DNA from: QQWI01 sp964522015
Lineage (GTDB): Bacteria; Bacillota; Clostridia; Peptostreptococcales; Acidaminobacteraceae
Assembly: GCA_964522015.1 (NCBI GenBank)
Contig: CAZFST010000001.1
Coordinates: 372,001-436,000, forward strand
Length of the DNA stretch: 64,000 nt
Reading direction: 5' to 3'
Both the position numbers and the translations under genes were made by a program. Below are positions 57,665 to 64,000 of this stretch, one piece after another (the first letter of the stretch is position 1; every line of letters begins with the position of its first letter). Under the pieces are notes generated by a model that was not told where the DNA came from, ran no database searches, and saw nothing but the letters and a program-made list of their open reading frames with translations.

Positions 57665-57682
57665 AGTGATAAAGAGAGGTAA
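57635..57682 (+). CDS. 15-residue leader peptide of the ABC-F gene
   Basis: TTG start at 57635 preceded by GGAGAGG with 7-nt spacing. It encodes MKSLSYRLFFSDKER and stops at TAA 57680-57682, 4 bp before the ABC-F ATG. Codons 2-9 form both arms of the terminator hairpin, so a ribosome stalled by an antibiotic would alter its folding. The ABC-F ribosome site (GAGAGG) lies inside the last codons. Too short for a domain; its role is inferred from position. Confidence 0.62.
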   Translation: MKSLSYRLFFSDKER

Positions 57683-57686
57683 TCCC

Positions 57687-59429
57687 ATGATTCAACTTAT
57701 TTTCTTTAATTACTCATTTCCGCAAAAAGATTTATACAAAGATGTTACATTCACATTAGAAAAAGGACAACACTGCGCTTTTATCGGTGCCAGCGGCAGT
57801 GGCAAAACTACCCTCGTTGACATCATCATGGACCCTGAAAAATATATGTATGATGGTGACTTGGATATTGAACCACAAACCACAATCGGGTATGTCCAAC
57901 AGTTTTCACAACAGGACCAAAGCACTGAAACCACAGTTTTTGAGTACATCGGTGAAAAATTCATCGCCCTACAAAATGAAATTGATGAGATCTGCGCACA
58001 AATGGCAACCGCTTCTGACCTTGAAGAGTTGCTTGAAAAATACCAAGTTGCCTTAGATGCCTTTGACGCCATCAATGGGGACAGCTTTGAAAGTGACATC
58101 AACAAAAAACTCAATCTTGCTGACCTGATCAAACATAAAGATCTTAAGGTCTCAGAACTTAGCGGTGGCGAGTTTAAATTGGTTCAGGTCATTAAAGAAA
58201 TGATGAATCGCCCAGATGTCATGATCATGGATGAGCCAGATGTGTTTTTAGACTTTGAAAACTTAAGCGCCCTAAAGAATCTGATTAACGCGCACAAGGG
58301 CATTCTCCTTGTCATTACCCATAGTCGTTACCTCTTGAATCAATGCTTCAACAAGATCATTCATCTTGAAAATAAAGAAATTCAAGAGTTTAATGGACGT
58401 TACGTGGACTACAACTATGAACTTCTTCAATCCAAAATTGAATTACAAGAACTTGCCCTTGCCGATGAAGAAGAAATCTCTAAAAATGATAACTTAATTG
58501 ACAAGCTTAGAATTAGCGCCACCCACAATTCAGAATCATCTAGAGGTAAAGCCCTTAAAGCAAGAGTAAAGATTCAAGAAAGACTGGAAGCCCGCCGAAT
58601 TAAAGCACCTTTTGTTGCCATCAAGCAGCCTGAAATCTATCTTCAAACTGATAAACCCTTGGAAGATACCATTGTACTTCAAGTCAATAACTACACCGCA
58701 AGCTTTGACGACCTACTATTAGAAAAAGTCTCTTTTGAAATTGGCGCTAAAGACAAAGTGGCACTGATTGGATCAAACGGCACAGGAAAAACAACTTTAC
58801 TCCGAGACATTCAAAAAAACAATCACCCTGCTATTACAATTGACCCTTCAGTCAAGCTTGGTTATGTATCACAGCTTCAGGGCGAAGTTTTAGACGAGTC
58901 TAATACCATTCTTCAAGAGTTCTTTGATGTTGGTTTTAAATCAAAAGATGATATAATTGCTTACCTATACGGCTATGGTTTCTTTGGCGATATCATCTAC
59001 CAAAAAATCAGCTCACTATCAGGTGGCGAGAAAAACACTATCCAATTAGCCAGAGTAGCTGCAACCAAAGGCAATCTGTTGCTGCTTGACGAGCCAACAA
59101 GTCATTTGGATACGTATTCTCAAGTCGCACTGGAAAAAGCCATTGCAGACTACAATGGTGCGATTCTCATGATTTCTCATGATTACTATTCAATTGCTAA
59201 CTGCATGGATTATGTGCTGTTGATTGAAGGTAAAACAATTAGAAAAATGACCATCCGTAAATTCAAGAAAATGGTTTTCTCTAGCCACTTTGATCGAGAG
59301 TTCTTTGAGATGGAAGAAAAGAAGAAGACCGTTGAAATGGACATCGCTCATGCTTTAAAAGCTACTGATTTCGAGCTTGCTAAAAAGATGTCTGTGGAGT
59401 TGGAAGCGTTGATAAATAGTGTTGATTAA
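57687..59429 (+). CDS. ABC-F family ATPase, probable ribosomal protection protein
   Basis: A 580-residue protein with two ATPase domains and no membrane segment. First: Walker A GASGSGKTTL, signature LSGGEFKLVQ, Walker B VMIMDEPDVFLDFEN. Second: Walker A GSNGTGKTTLL, signature LSGGEKNTIQ, Walker B LLLLDEPTSHLD. The interdomain linker (residues 225-300, ISATHNSESSRGKALKARVK in part) is of the size that reaches the peptidyl-transferase centre in resistance ABC-Fs. ATG 57687 follows GAGAGG. The upstream attenuator supports an antibiotic-inducible resistance role. Confidence 0.9.
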   Translation: MIQLIFFNYSFPQKDLYKDVTFTLEKGQHCAFIGASGSGKTTLVDIIMDPEKYMYDGDLDIEPQTTIGYVQQFSQQDQSTETTVFEYIGEKFIALQNEIDEICAQMATASDLEELLEKYQVALDAFDAINGDSFESDINKKLNLADLIKHKDLKVSELSGGEFKLVQVIKEMMNRPDVMIMDEPDVFLDFENLSALKNLINAHKGILLVITHSRYLLNQCFNKIIHLENKEIQEFNGRYVDYNYELLQSKIELQELALADEEEISKNDNLIDKLRISATHNSESSRGKALKARVKIQERLEARRIKAPFVAIKQPEIYLQTDKPLEDTIVLQVNNYTASFDDLLLEKVSFEIGAKDKVALIGSNGTGKTTLLRDIQKNNHPAITIDPSVKLGYVSQLQGEVLDESNTILQEFFDVGFKSKDDIIAYLYGYGFFGDIIYQKISSLSGGEKNTIQLARVAATKGNLLLLDEPTSHLDTYSQVALEKAIADYNGAILMISHDYYSIANCMDYVLLIEGKTIRKMTIRKFKKMVFSSHFDREFFEMEEKKKTVEMDIAHALKATDFELAKKMSVELEALINSVD

Positions 59430-59470
59430 GAGCGTTTAGTATGACAATTAAAGAGACTTAAAATAAAAAT

Positions 59471-59525
59471 AAACCCCTTGCAGTTGGCAGAATATTAATC
59501 TGGCTACGGCATGGGGTTTTGATTT
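59471..59525. terminator. Terminator after the ABC-F gene
   Basis: AAACCCC (59471-59477) pairs with GGGGTTT (59513-59519) and the inner TTGCAGTTGGCAGA / TCTGGCTACGGCA continues the stem with few mismatches; a T-rich stretch follows. It can serve the convergent gene as well. Confidence 0.75.
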
Positions 59526-59566
59526 TGCTTTGAGGGCAGAGTTAATTCTTATGCTTTTAAATCGTA

Positions 59567-60079
59567 TTAATCAACATCTATGAGATCTATGTAGTATTGG
59601 TCAATTGTTCCAGGGGCCTGTGATAGAATCGTTAACCTATATAGCTCACTGAGTCTGGAACGGCCTATCACCCTATAGGCATTGCTATTTATACGGATAT
59701 TGGTATTATCCCAAATATCAATGCTAATCGGTTTTAGGTATGATGAATTGTATTTGTTGATGAATATTATATAATTTTTTTTATGAATATTGCCATACAC
59801 CTTTTTAGTTTTCCCATTTGATGGAACAACCCTTACCTCATTTAGAATTCCAATGATTTCTGATATTGCTGTTCGATTGTCCACATCAAAACCTTCATAC
59901 GTTCTCCCAGCTTTCAGTCGCATCTCGATGGATTCACAATCCGTCGCATTCACCTCAATAAGTTCACCAATCCTATGAATAGAATTATAATATTGATATA
60001 AGTAGCCTATTAATGTGAATATGGCCACAATAAGGATGATAACAACATATTTCCGTTTTGCGATGTCATAAACTTTCAT
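59567..60079 (-). CDS. Membrane-anchored hypothetical protein
   Basis: A 170-residue protein with an N-terminal membrane helix (YVVIILIVAIFTLIGYLYQYY) and an extracytoplasmic domain of about 130 residues. VNATDCESIEMRLKAGRTYEG (in part) and SIDIWDNTNIRINSNAYRVIG are beta-rich. GGAGG precedes the ATG. I do not recognise the family. Confidence 0.7.
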   Translation of the reverse strand: MKVYDIAKRKYVVIILIVAIFTLIGYLYQYYNSIHRIGELIEVNATDCESIEMRLKAGRTYEGFDVDNRTAISEIIGILNEVRVVPSNGKTKKVYGNIHKKNYIIFINKYNSSYLKPISIDIWDNTNIRINSNAYRVIGRSRLSELYRLTILSQAPGTIDQYYIDLIDVD

Positions 60080-60116
60080 CTAAACCTCCAATTTTTAATC
60101 ATTTATACTAAATCAC

Positions 60117-60145
60117 TTGCCTTTCCTGCGTTTTTTCGCTATCCT
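60117..60145 (+). promoter_or_regulatory. Candidate promoter for the tRNA gene
   Basis: TTGCCT (60117-60122), 17 bp, TATCCT (60140-60145), ending 15 bp before the tRNA 5' end. Sequence-based. Confidence 0.5.
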
Positions 60146-60160
60146 AGTAATAGTCCACTT

Positions 60161-60236
60161 GTGTCTGTAGCTCAGAGGATAGAGCAACTGCCTCCTAAGC
60201 CGTAGGTCGTGGGTTCAAATCCCGCCAGGCACACCA
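60161..60236 (+). tRNA. tRNA-Arg, anticodon CCU
   Basis: Cloverleaf read by eye: acceptor GTGTCTG (60161-60167) with CAGGCAC (60226-60232), discriminator A and encoded CCA at 60234-60236; D arm GCTC/GAGC; anticodon loop CTCCTAA with anticodon CCT; T arm GTGGG-TTCAAAT-CCCGC. The anticodon stem ACTGC/GCCGT has one non-pairing position (T opposite C). It reads AGG codons. A terminator follows. Confidence 0.92.
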
Positions 60237-60240
60237 ACTA

Positions 60241-60284
60241 AAACCGCCCATTTCTTATTTATAATAAGATGTGAGCGGTTTTTT
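60241..60284. terminator. Terminator after tRNA-Arg
   Basis: AAACCGC (60241-60247) pairs with GCGGTTT (60275-60281), with an inner TCTTATT/AATAAGA arm, and is followed by T residues to 60284. Because the outer arms have A and T runs it can also stop transcription from the minus side. Confidence 0.8.
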
Positions 60285-60359
60285 ATTGCCGATTTAGGTC
60301 ATTTCCAGTATTTATTTTTTTCCATTTTTTAGCTTTTCAGCTGTCAACAAGCTTCTTCC

Positions 60360-61916
60360 CTACTTCGAAACGCCTGCTTGCACTTGAGCCCGCTCCTGCG
60401 CCCCGTCATGTTGCCCATTGCCTTTAATCTTCATTTCCAATCCAGTTAAGGTGGTCGCGCTATATTGATTGCCACCGTCATGGCTAATACCCTGATAATA
60501 GTCTGTCATCCTTTTACCAGTGATATCGGCAAGATAGACCCCCTTTGAGGTGGTTATAATAAATTGCCCATTTTCGGAAACATAACTAAGCTCTTTGTGT
60601 ATTGCTGGTAAAATAGCCTTATTAGAACCACTGATAGCCCCGTATTTACCATTTGACTTGTAAATCAAAACGTTATTATAAGTAGGTGTCGGCATAATAT
60701 TTACTTTGTAATTTACCATCACTTTTCCAGCATAATTAATCTGTGCATACTTGCCACTTTCAAGTTTAACCAGGGCTTTGCCATTAAAGAAAGGATATGC
60801 CTCAAGGTAGCGAGCCGAAATAGTGACTTGCCCTTTACTATTCACGTACCCGCAGCGATTGTTCACCTTTTTGTCAAGTGAATAAGCCGCGACACCTTCA
60901 GAGAACGCCGAATAAATACCACGATACAGCTCCTTTTGCGTGTCCAAAGTTACCAGTCTTGGGACAATATCTTCCATTGTGTACATAACCGCTGTGGTCG
61001 CCGATACAATGTTCTCTAATCGACTAAAGCCAGTAATATGCTTATTTCGCTGATCGATTAATACAGTTACTTGAGGTGAATCCTCCGTAGATACCCTCGC
61101 AAATCCCCATTGATCAAATTTTGAAGCACTTAAATATTGGGGTTCAATCACCAGTTCATTTTTTACATTTGCATAGCCCCAAAGGCCATCAGTCTCCAGT
61201 TGAACAGGATGCAAGGGCGATATATCAATGGCTCCCTTAATCACTCCCCATAACTCACCCTCCTTATTAACCAAGCCATCAAGCTCATACCACGGAATGA
61301 CCAAACTAAAGTATTGATAAGGATGTGACACATGGCCCAATCTGACCATTTGAAAAAATCTAATCCCTTCAGGTAAAATCTCAAATGTCGTATCCGTCAC
61401 CATGGCCGGCCCATCAATGGGCATTTGGTTAGTTGGATCACTCTCATTTTTAGCAATCAAGAGGGCTACAATTGCCTTTTTATAGTCCGTGGTGCTCTTA
61501 AAAAGATCTTTCAAAACATAAGTATGGTTATTTGTTAAATTGAGGTGGAGGGTCTTTTTCCATTCTGTCTTCTCGGTATCAACCATATAAGTGGTCCCGC
61601 CACTGCTAAACACACCTAAATTGCCTATTTTGTGATGATCCGCATAAGCAATTAGATTGGCAGTGGAGACATGAGTCATTTCCAGGTGGGCCGTGGAGAA
61701 AAACGTAAAGAGGGTTTTGTTAATGGTAGTCAGTGTTTTAGCTGGCAAATTTGCCTCAATGGTCAAATAGGCAATTTGCTTCTTATCTTTAATCATTTCT
61801 TTCATATAGAACTGGGTAAAAAGCGGTGATGTACTGGCTGCAAACCCAGTGTTTAGAGATACGAGGGCAATAATGAGCATTACGACAACAATTTTTGAGT
61901 ACTGTTTAACTGACAT
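60360..61916 (-). CDS. Secreted WG-repeat protein
   Basis: About 518 residues. Signal peptide (IVVVMLIIALVSLNTGFAAS). An N-terminal DUF3298-like region (about residues 30-220) with LNLTNNHTYVLKDLFK and PEGIRFFQM is followed by WG (KWG) repeats: DGLWGYANVKNELVIEPQY, QWGFARV, CGYVNSKGQVTISARYLEAYPF and later YGAISGSNKAIL. Such repeats form a beta-propeller-like surface. Start 61916 has AAGGAG before the ATG; upstream in-frame codons are not used. Extracytoplasmic binding role inferred. Confidence 0.85.
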   Translation of the reverse strand: MSVKQYSKIVVVMLIIALVSLNTGFAASTSPLFTQFYMKEMIKDKKQIAYLTIEANLPAKTLTTINKTLFTFFSTAHLEMTHVSTANLIAYADHHKIGNLGVFSSGGTTYMVDTEKTEWKKTLHLNLTNNHTYVLKDLFKSTTDYKKAIVALLIAKNESDPTNQMPIDGPAMVTDTTFEILPEGIRFFQMVRLGHVSHPYQYFSLVIPWYELDGLVNKEGELWGVIKGAIDISPLHPVQLETDGLWGYANVKNELVIEPQYLSASKFDQWGFARVSTEDSPQVTVLIDQRNKHITGFSRLENIVSATTAVMYTMEDIVPRLVTLDTQKELYRGIYSAFSEGVAAYSLDKKVNNRCGYVNSKGQVTISARYLEAYPFFNGKALVKLESGKYAQINYAGKVMVNYKVNIMPTPTYNNVLIYKSNGKYGAISGSNKAILPAIHKELSYVSENGQFIITTSKGVYLADITGKRMTDYYQGISHDGGNQYSATTLTGLEMKIKGNGQHDGAQERAQVQAGVSK

Positions 61917-61950
61917 TAGTCTCCTTTTGTGTTTGTAACACAGTTGTTGT

Positions 61951-62397
61951 TCAGCTATTTCGTGCTTCACGAACAAGGTCGCAAATGGTAGCGGGCAATT
62001 GTTCATTCTGCCAAAGCATTTCAGCCGTATCATCTAGGTTTGCGCTCTTGAAGGCCTTTTGTATGTAATAGGGTGCACCAAGGGCGTGGTCTGCCATGTG
62101 TGCCGTGGCAACGGCTTGACCCACGGCTCGCGCTAAGGCTTTCGCAATCGGGTCTTCTGTTGCACGGGCGATTGCGTGGGCTGCCAGTGAAGCCTTCTGG
62201 GCTGCCCCGACTTTTACAAGGCCGCCCTGCCAAGACCTGCCGATGGCCATTAATGGCATCAGATCTGGATTGAGGGTGGTGCCGAGGGTTTGGGCGGCGT
62301 GCAAGATGCAATCAAATGCCCATGTCATCAGGGCTCTGTGTTGCTCGGCAGTGAGGGGTCCCCCTCTGTGCTGAGCAACAAAACTTGGATTTCGCAT
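61951..62397 (-). CDS. Imm5-like putative immunity protein
   Basis: A 148-residue Ala-rich helical protein. HRALMTWAFDCILHAAQTLG, GAAQKASLAAHAIARATEDP and AVGQAVATAHMADHALGAPYYI match the Imm5-type putative immunity family, in which HxADHxLG is typical. No toxin with a polymorphic-toxin build was found next to it. AAAGGCGG before the ATG. Role as immunity protein is by family only. Confidence 0.75.
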   Translation of the reverse strand: MRNPSFVAQHRGGPLTAEQHRALMTWAFDCILHAAQTLGTTLNPDLMPLMAIGRSWQGGLVKVGAAQKASLAAHAIARATEDPIAKALARAVGQAVATAHMADHALGAPYYIQKAFKSANLDDTAEMLWQNEQLPATICDLVREARNS

Positions 62398-62421
62398 TGG
62401 CTACACCGCCTTTCGGTTTTC

Positions 62422-63204
62422 TTATGGCCTCTCTCTGAGTGCCCCAATAGTTTTCCCAAACTTATCTGACAAGCAGACGCTGAGATCAGTGGTAACAAAT
62501 TCCCCATCATAAAAAAGACTAAATATGGTGGCCGGTGTTGGTGCACTTTGGGCTGCTTCCATGGTAGCCAAATGAATCACTGTGCAAGGTAGGCCAAACG
62601 CCTCTGCAGACTGGGGTAGAACGGTGTTGACATAGTAGTCGGTAAACGGACACCTGTGGCTATAATACGCAACCACACCCTTTGATAAGCTAGGATCGAC
62701 GGTAGGTGCTTTTACGGCCGGAGAAAATTCTGGATTTGTTGCATCTTCGGAGAATTTTAGGGCCATGAGTGCAAACCCCGTTGCCGTTTGGTCTACCGTT
62801 TGAAACCCCTGAAGTGTTAGAAATTTTGTATCTGACATAAAATGAAACTTTTTCTTGCCCACGACGGTGACAAGACCATGTTTCCCCTGGGCTTTCGCAT
62901 CCTCTACAGCGAGCTTTAGCAAGGCTTTTGCATGCCCTTGACCCTTGTATTGCCCGCTAACCCAAAAACAATTGACCATCAAATAGTTAGGCGCAATCAC
63001 TGGTAACCAGGCAGTTTCTGCTAGTCCATACTCAATAAAAACCTTAGCCCTTGCATCTAGTCGCTTAAAAGTATAACCTTTTAACATTTCTGACTTAAGC
63101 CATTGCTTTTTTAGCCCGTAGCCAGTGGCGCATTTTTTGTCTGAAAAACCACAACAAATGTGTTCAACCTCTAAATTTTCTGGCGTTAATTGGATATAGG
63201 TCAT
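62422..63204 (-). CDS. GNAT acetyltransferase with YoaP-like C-terminal domain
   Basis: A 260-residue protein. The N-terminal GNAT part contains CCGFSDKKCATGYGLKKQWL and the acetyl-CoA loop GQYKGQGHAKALL; the C-terminal part (VVAYYSHRCPFTDYYVNTVL ... FSLFYDGEFVTTDLS) is the YoaP-like domain, with a thioredoxin-fold-like Cys. Two-domain YoaP-like proteins are common in Firmicutes; substrate unknown. ATG 63204 has GGAGG eight bases upstream. Confidence 0.87.
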   Translation of the reverse strand: MTYIQLTPENLEVEHICCGFSDKKCATGYGLKKQWLKSEMLKGYTFKRLDARAKVFIEYGLAETAWLPVIAPNYLMVNCFWVSGQYKGQGHAKALLKLAVEDAKAQGKHGLVTVVGKKKFHFMSDTKFLTLQGFQTVDQTATGFALMALKFSEDATNPEFSPAVKAPTVDPSLSKGVVAYYSHRCPFTDYYVNTVLPQSAEAFGLPCTVIHLATMEAAQSAPTPATIFSLFYDGEFVTTDLSVCLSDKFGKTIGALRERP

Positions 63205-63261
63205 TTTATTTCCCTCCAAAAGTGAGTTATCTCCTATAGCTATAATGTAATTAGTACCAAT

Positions 63262-63807
63262 CTAAGGATAAAGTGTAAATGGCATAAATCTCAAATAGAC
63301 TTTTCCGGCAATATCTTTATATTCAATACAACCTAACAATCTGGAATCGTTGGAAATTATGCGATTATCCCCCAAAACAAATATTTGATTTGGTGGTACA
63401 ACAAGATTAACTTCCCCTGTGGTGATGCCATCTTTGGTGAAATCCGCATTTTGGAGCTGGTCGTTGACATAAACACTATTATTGGTAATCACCACATGGT
63501 CCCCTGGCAGGCCAACCACACGTTTTATAATTCTTCTATGAAACGCCTTAAGGGGTTCGATGTTCGTGTTCTCAAAGAGCGGTATATCCGATTTAACAAT
63601 AACAACATCATTCTTTTGGGGTTGATCCAGAACGTAACTGACCTTTTCAACAAGGACCACTTCCCTATCATGAAAGTTGGGTTCCATTGATGCCCCGAAT
63701 ATCAGGGACGGCCGTGCCACCATAATGATAATTACCCCGACAAATACAGTTATACCAATAGATCTAATCCATTCCATCAATTCTTTTTTTAAAGCAGTGG
63801 CGTTCAT
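63262..63807 (-). CDS. lepB: Signal peptidase I
   Basis: A 181-residue membrane peptidase. N-terminal membrane helix (SIGITVFVGVIIIMVARPSL). Catalytic Ser in GASMEP and catalytic Lys in RRIIKRVVGLPGD; the box E motif is VLGDNRIISNDSRLLG. It cleaves signal peptides at the outer face of the membrane, needed for the secreted proteins seen in this window. AAAGGAGG precedes the ATG. Confidence 0.96.
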   Translation of the reverse strand: MNATALKKELMEWIRSIGITVFVGVIIIMVARPSLIFGASMEPNFHDREVVLVEKVSYVLDQPQKNDVVIVKSDIPLFENTNIEPLKAFHRRIIKRVVGLPGDHVVITNNSVYVNDQLQNADFTKDGITTGEVNLVVPPNQIFVLGDNRIISNDSRLLGCIEYKDIAGKVYLRFMPFTLYP

Positions 63808-64000
63808 AGCAAAAGCCTCCTTTAGTTTGTATTTACCAATTCATCATACCCTTAGGTTAGGTGTATTTCAAATTACAGGTAAATTAAATTTCCGTGACTA
63901 CCCCGCTTTCAATCCAAAGCCCTTGTTTTTCTGGGGTGATAACTGGGTATATGAATTATTAGATTTGGCATTTCGTGGTTAAGACTGTAGCCTAGAAAGG
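63808..64000. other. Window end, no clear gene
   Basis: About 190 bp with no convincing coding region. Two short minus-strand frames end here (…PSYHPRKTRALD* and …GLWIESGVVTEI*); either could be the last residues of a gene beyond the edge, but neither is supported. Confidence 0.4.

Noticed and set aside
62030..62311. 93-codon minus-strand frame with Arg/Pro-rich product
   Set aside because: Shadow of the Imm5-like gene in another frame in a locally GC-rich stretch.
63808..64000. C-terminus of an upstream minus-strand gene
   Set aside because: Two short frames are open but neither shows family features, so no CDS is called.

Overview
The window reads as chromosomal DNA of a Gram-positive Firmicute, most likely an anaerobic member of the Clostridia. 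Ribosome-binding sites are strong AGGAGG-type sequences, GTG and TTG starts occur, base composition is moderately AT-rich, and the gene content is typical of that group: an FHA/SEDS/penicillin-binding-protein operon, a membrane Ser/Thr kinase, an Lgt-like protein, VanW, ABC-F, a Doc toxin, S41 and S66 peptidases and signal peptidase I. No insertion sequence, phage gene, rRNA or CRISPR array was seen. The only RNA gene is one tRNA-Arg(CCU). Species cannot be named from this window.

Layout. 1-10.2 kb: a partial nitrilase-type amidohydrolase, VOC protein, RlmN, a SatD-like protein, a run of small minus-strand enzymes (GNAT, P-loop kinase, alpha/beta hydrolase), a pentapeptide-repeat protein divergent from a MerR-GyrI regulator, and an iron-sulfur protein. 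11.2-14.6 kb: a five-unit 24-bp repeat block followed by an FHA / SEDS glycosyltransferase / transpeptidase operon. 14.65-21.25 kb: a complete nine-gene operon in the order atpD-C-Q-R-B-E-F-A-G, diagnostic of the alternate, probably Na+-translocating N-type ATPase. 21.4-26.3 kb: an extradiol dioxygenase, a membrane Ser/Thr kinase and a secreted hydrolase; the last two carry the same roughly 110-residue C-terminal domain. 26.3-31.7 kb: a membrane-protein cluster with four small two-helix proteins ending in a Gly-Ala/Ser-Cys motif, an ICMT-like methyltransferase, a tetraether-synthase-like radical SAM enzyme and a divergent Lgt homologue.

31.7-55.4 kb is an almost entirely minus-strand accessory region rich in enzymes that resemble antibiotic-modifying or antibiotic-evading proteins: APH-type kinases (one a double-domain fusion), nucleotidyltransferases (one fused to a P-loop kinase), GNATs, small P-loop kinases, a serine beta-lactamase-fold hydrolase, VanW and an S66 peptidase. 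It also holds a doc toxin-antitoxin pair, a schlafen-like AlbA_2 regulator with its own operator, and duplicated S41 peptidase lipoproteins. One AT-rich APH gene is flanked by about 60-bp direct repeats, as a mobile cassette would be. 55.6-64 kb: a second pentapeptide protein, a Ca2+/H+ exchanger, an ABC-F ATPase preceded by what looks like a translational-attenuation leader, tRNA-Arg, a WG-repeat secreted protein, an Imm5-like protein, a YoaP-like acetyltransferase and signal peptidase I.

The most noteworthy signals are the ABC-F leader peptide whose codons form the terminator hairpin, the shared kinase/hydrolase sensor domain, the Lgt-like/ICMT-like/lipobox-like small-protein cluster, the N-ATPase, the repeat-flanked APH gene and the operator of the AlbA_2 gene. 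Start codons were often moved inward from the longest reading frame because a good ribosome-binding site decides them; each case is noted.
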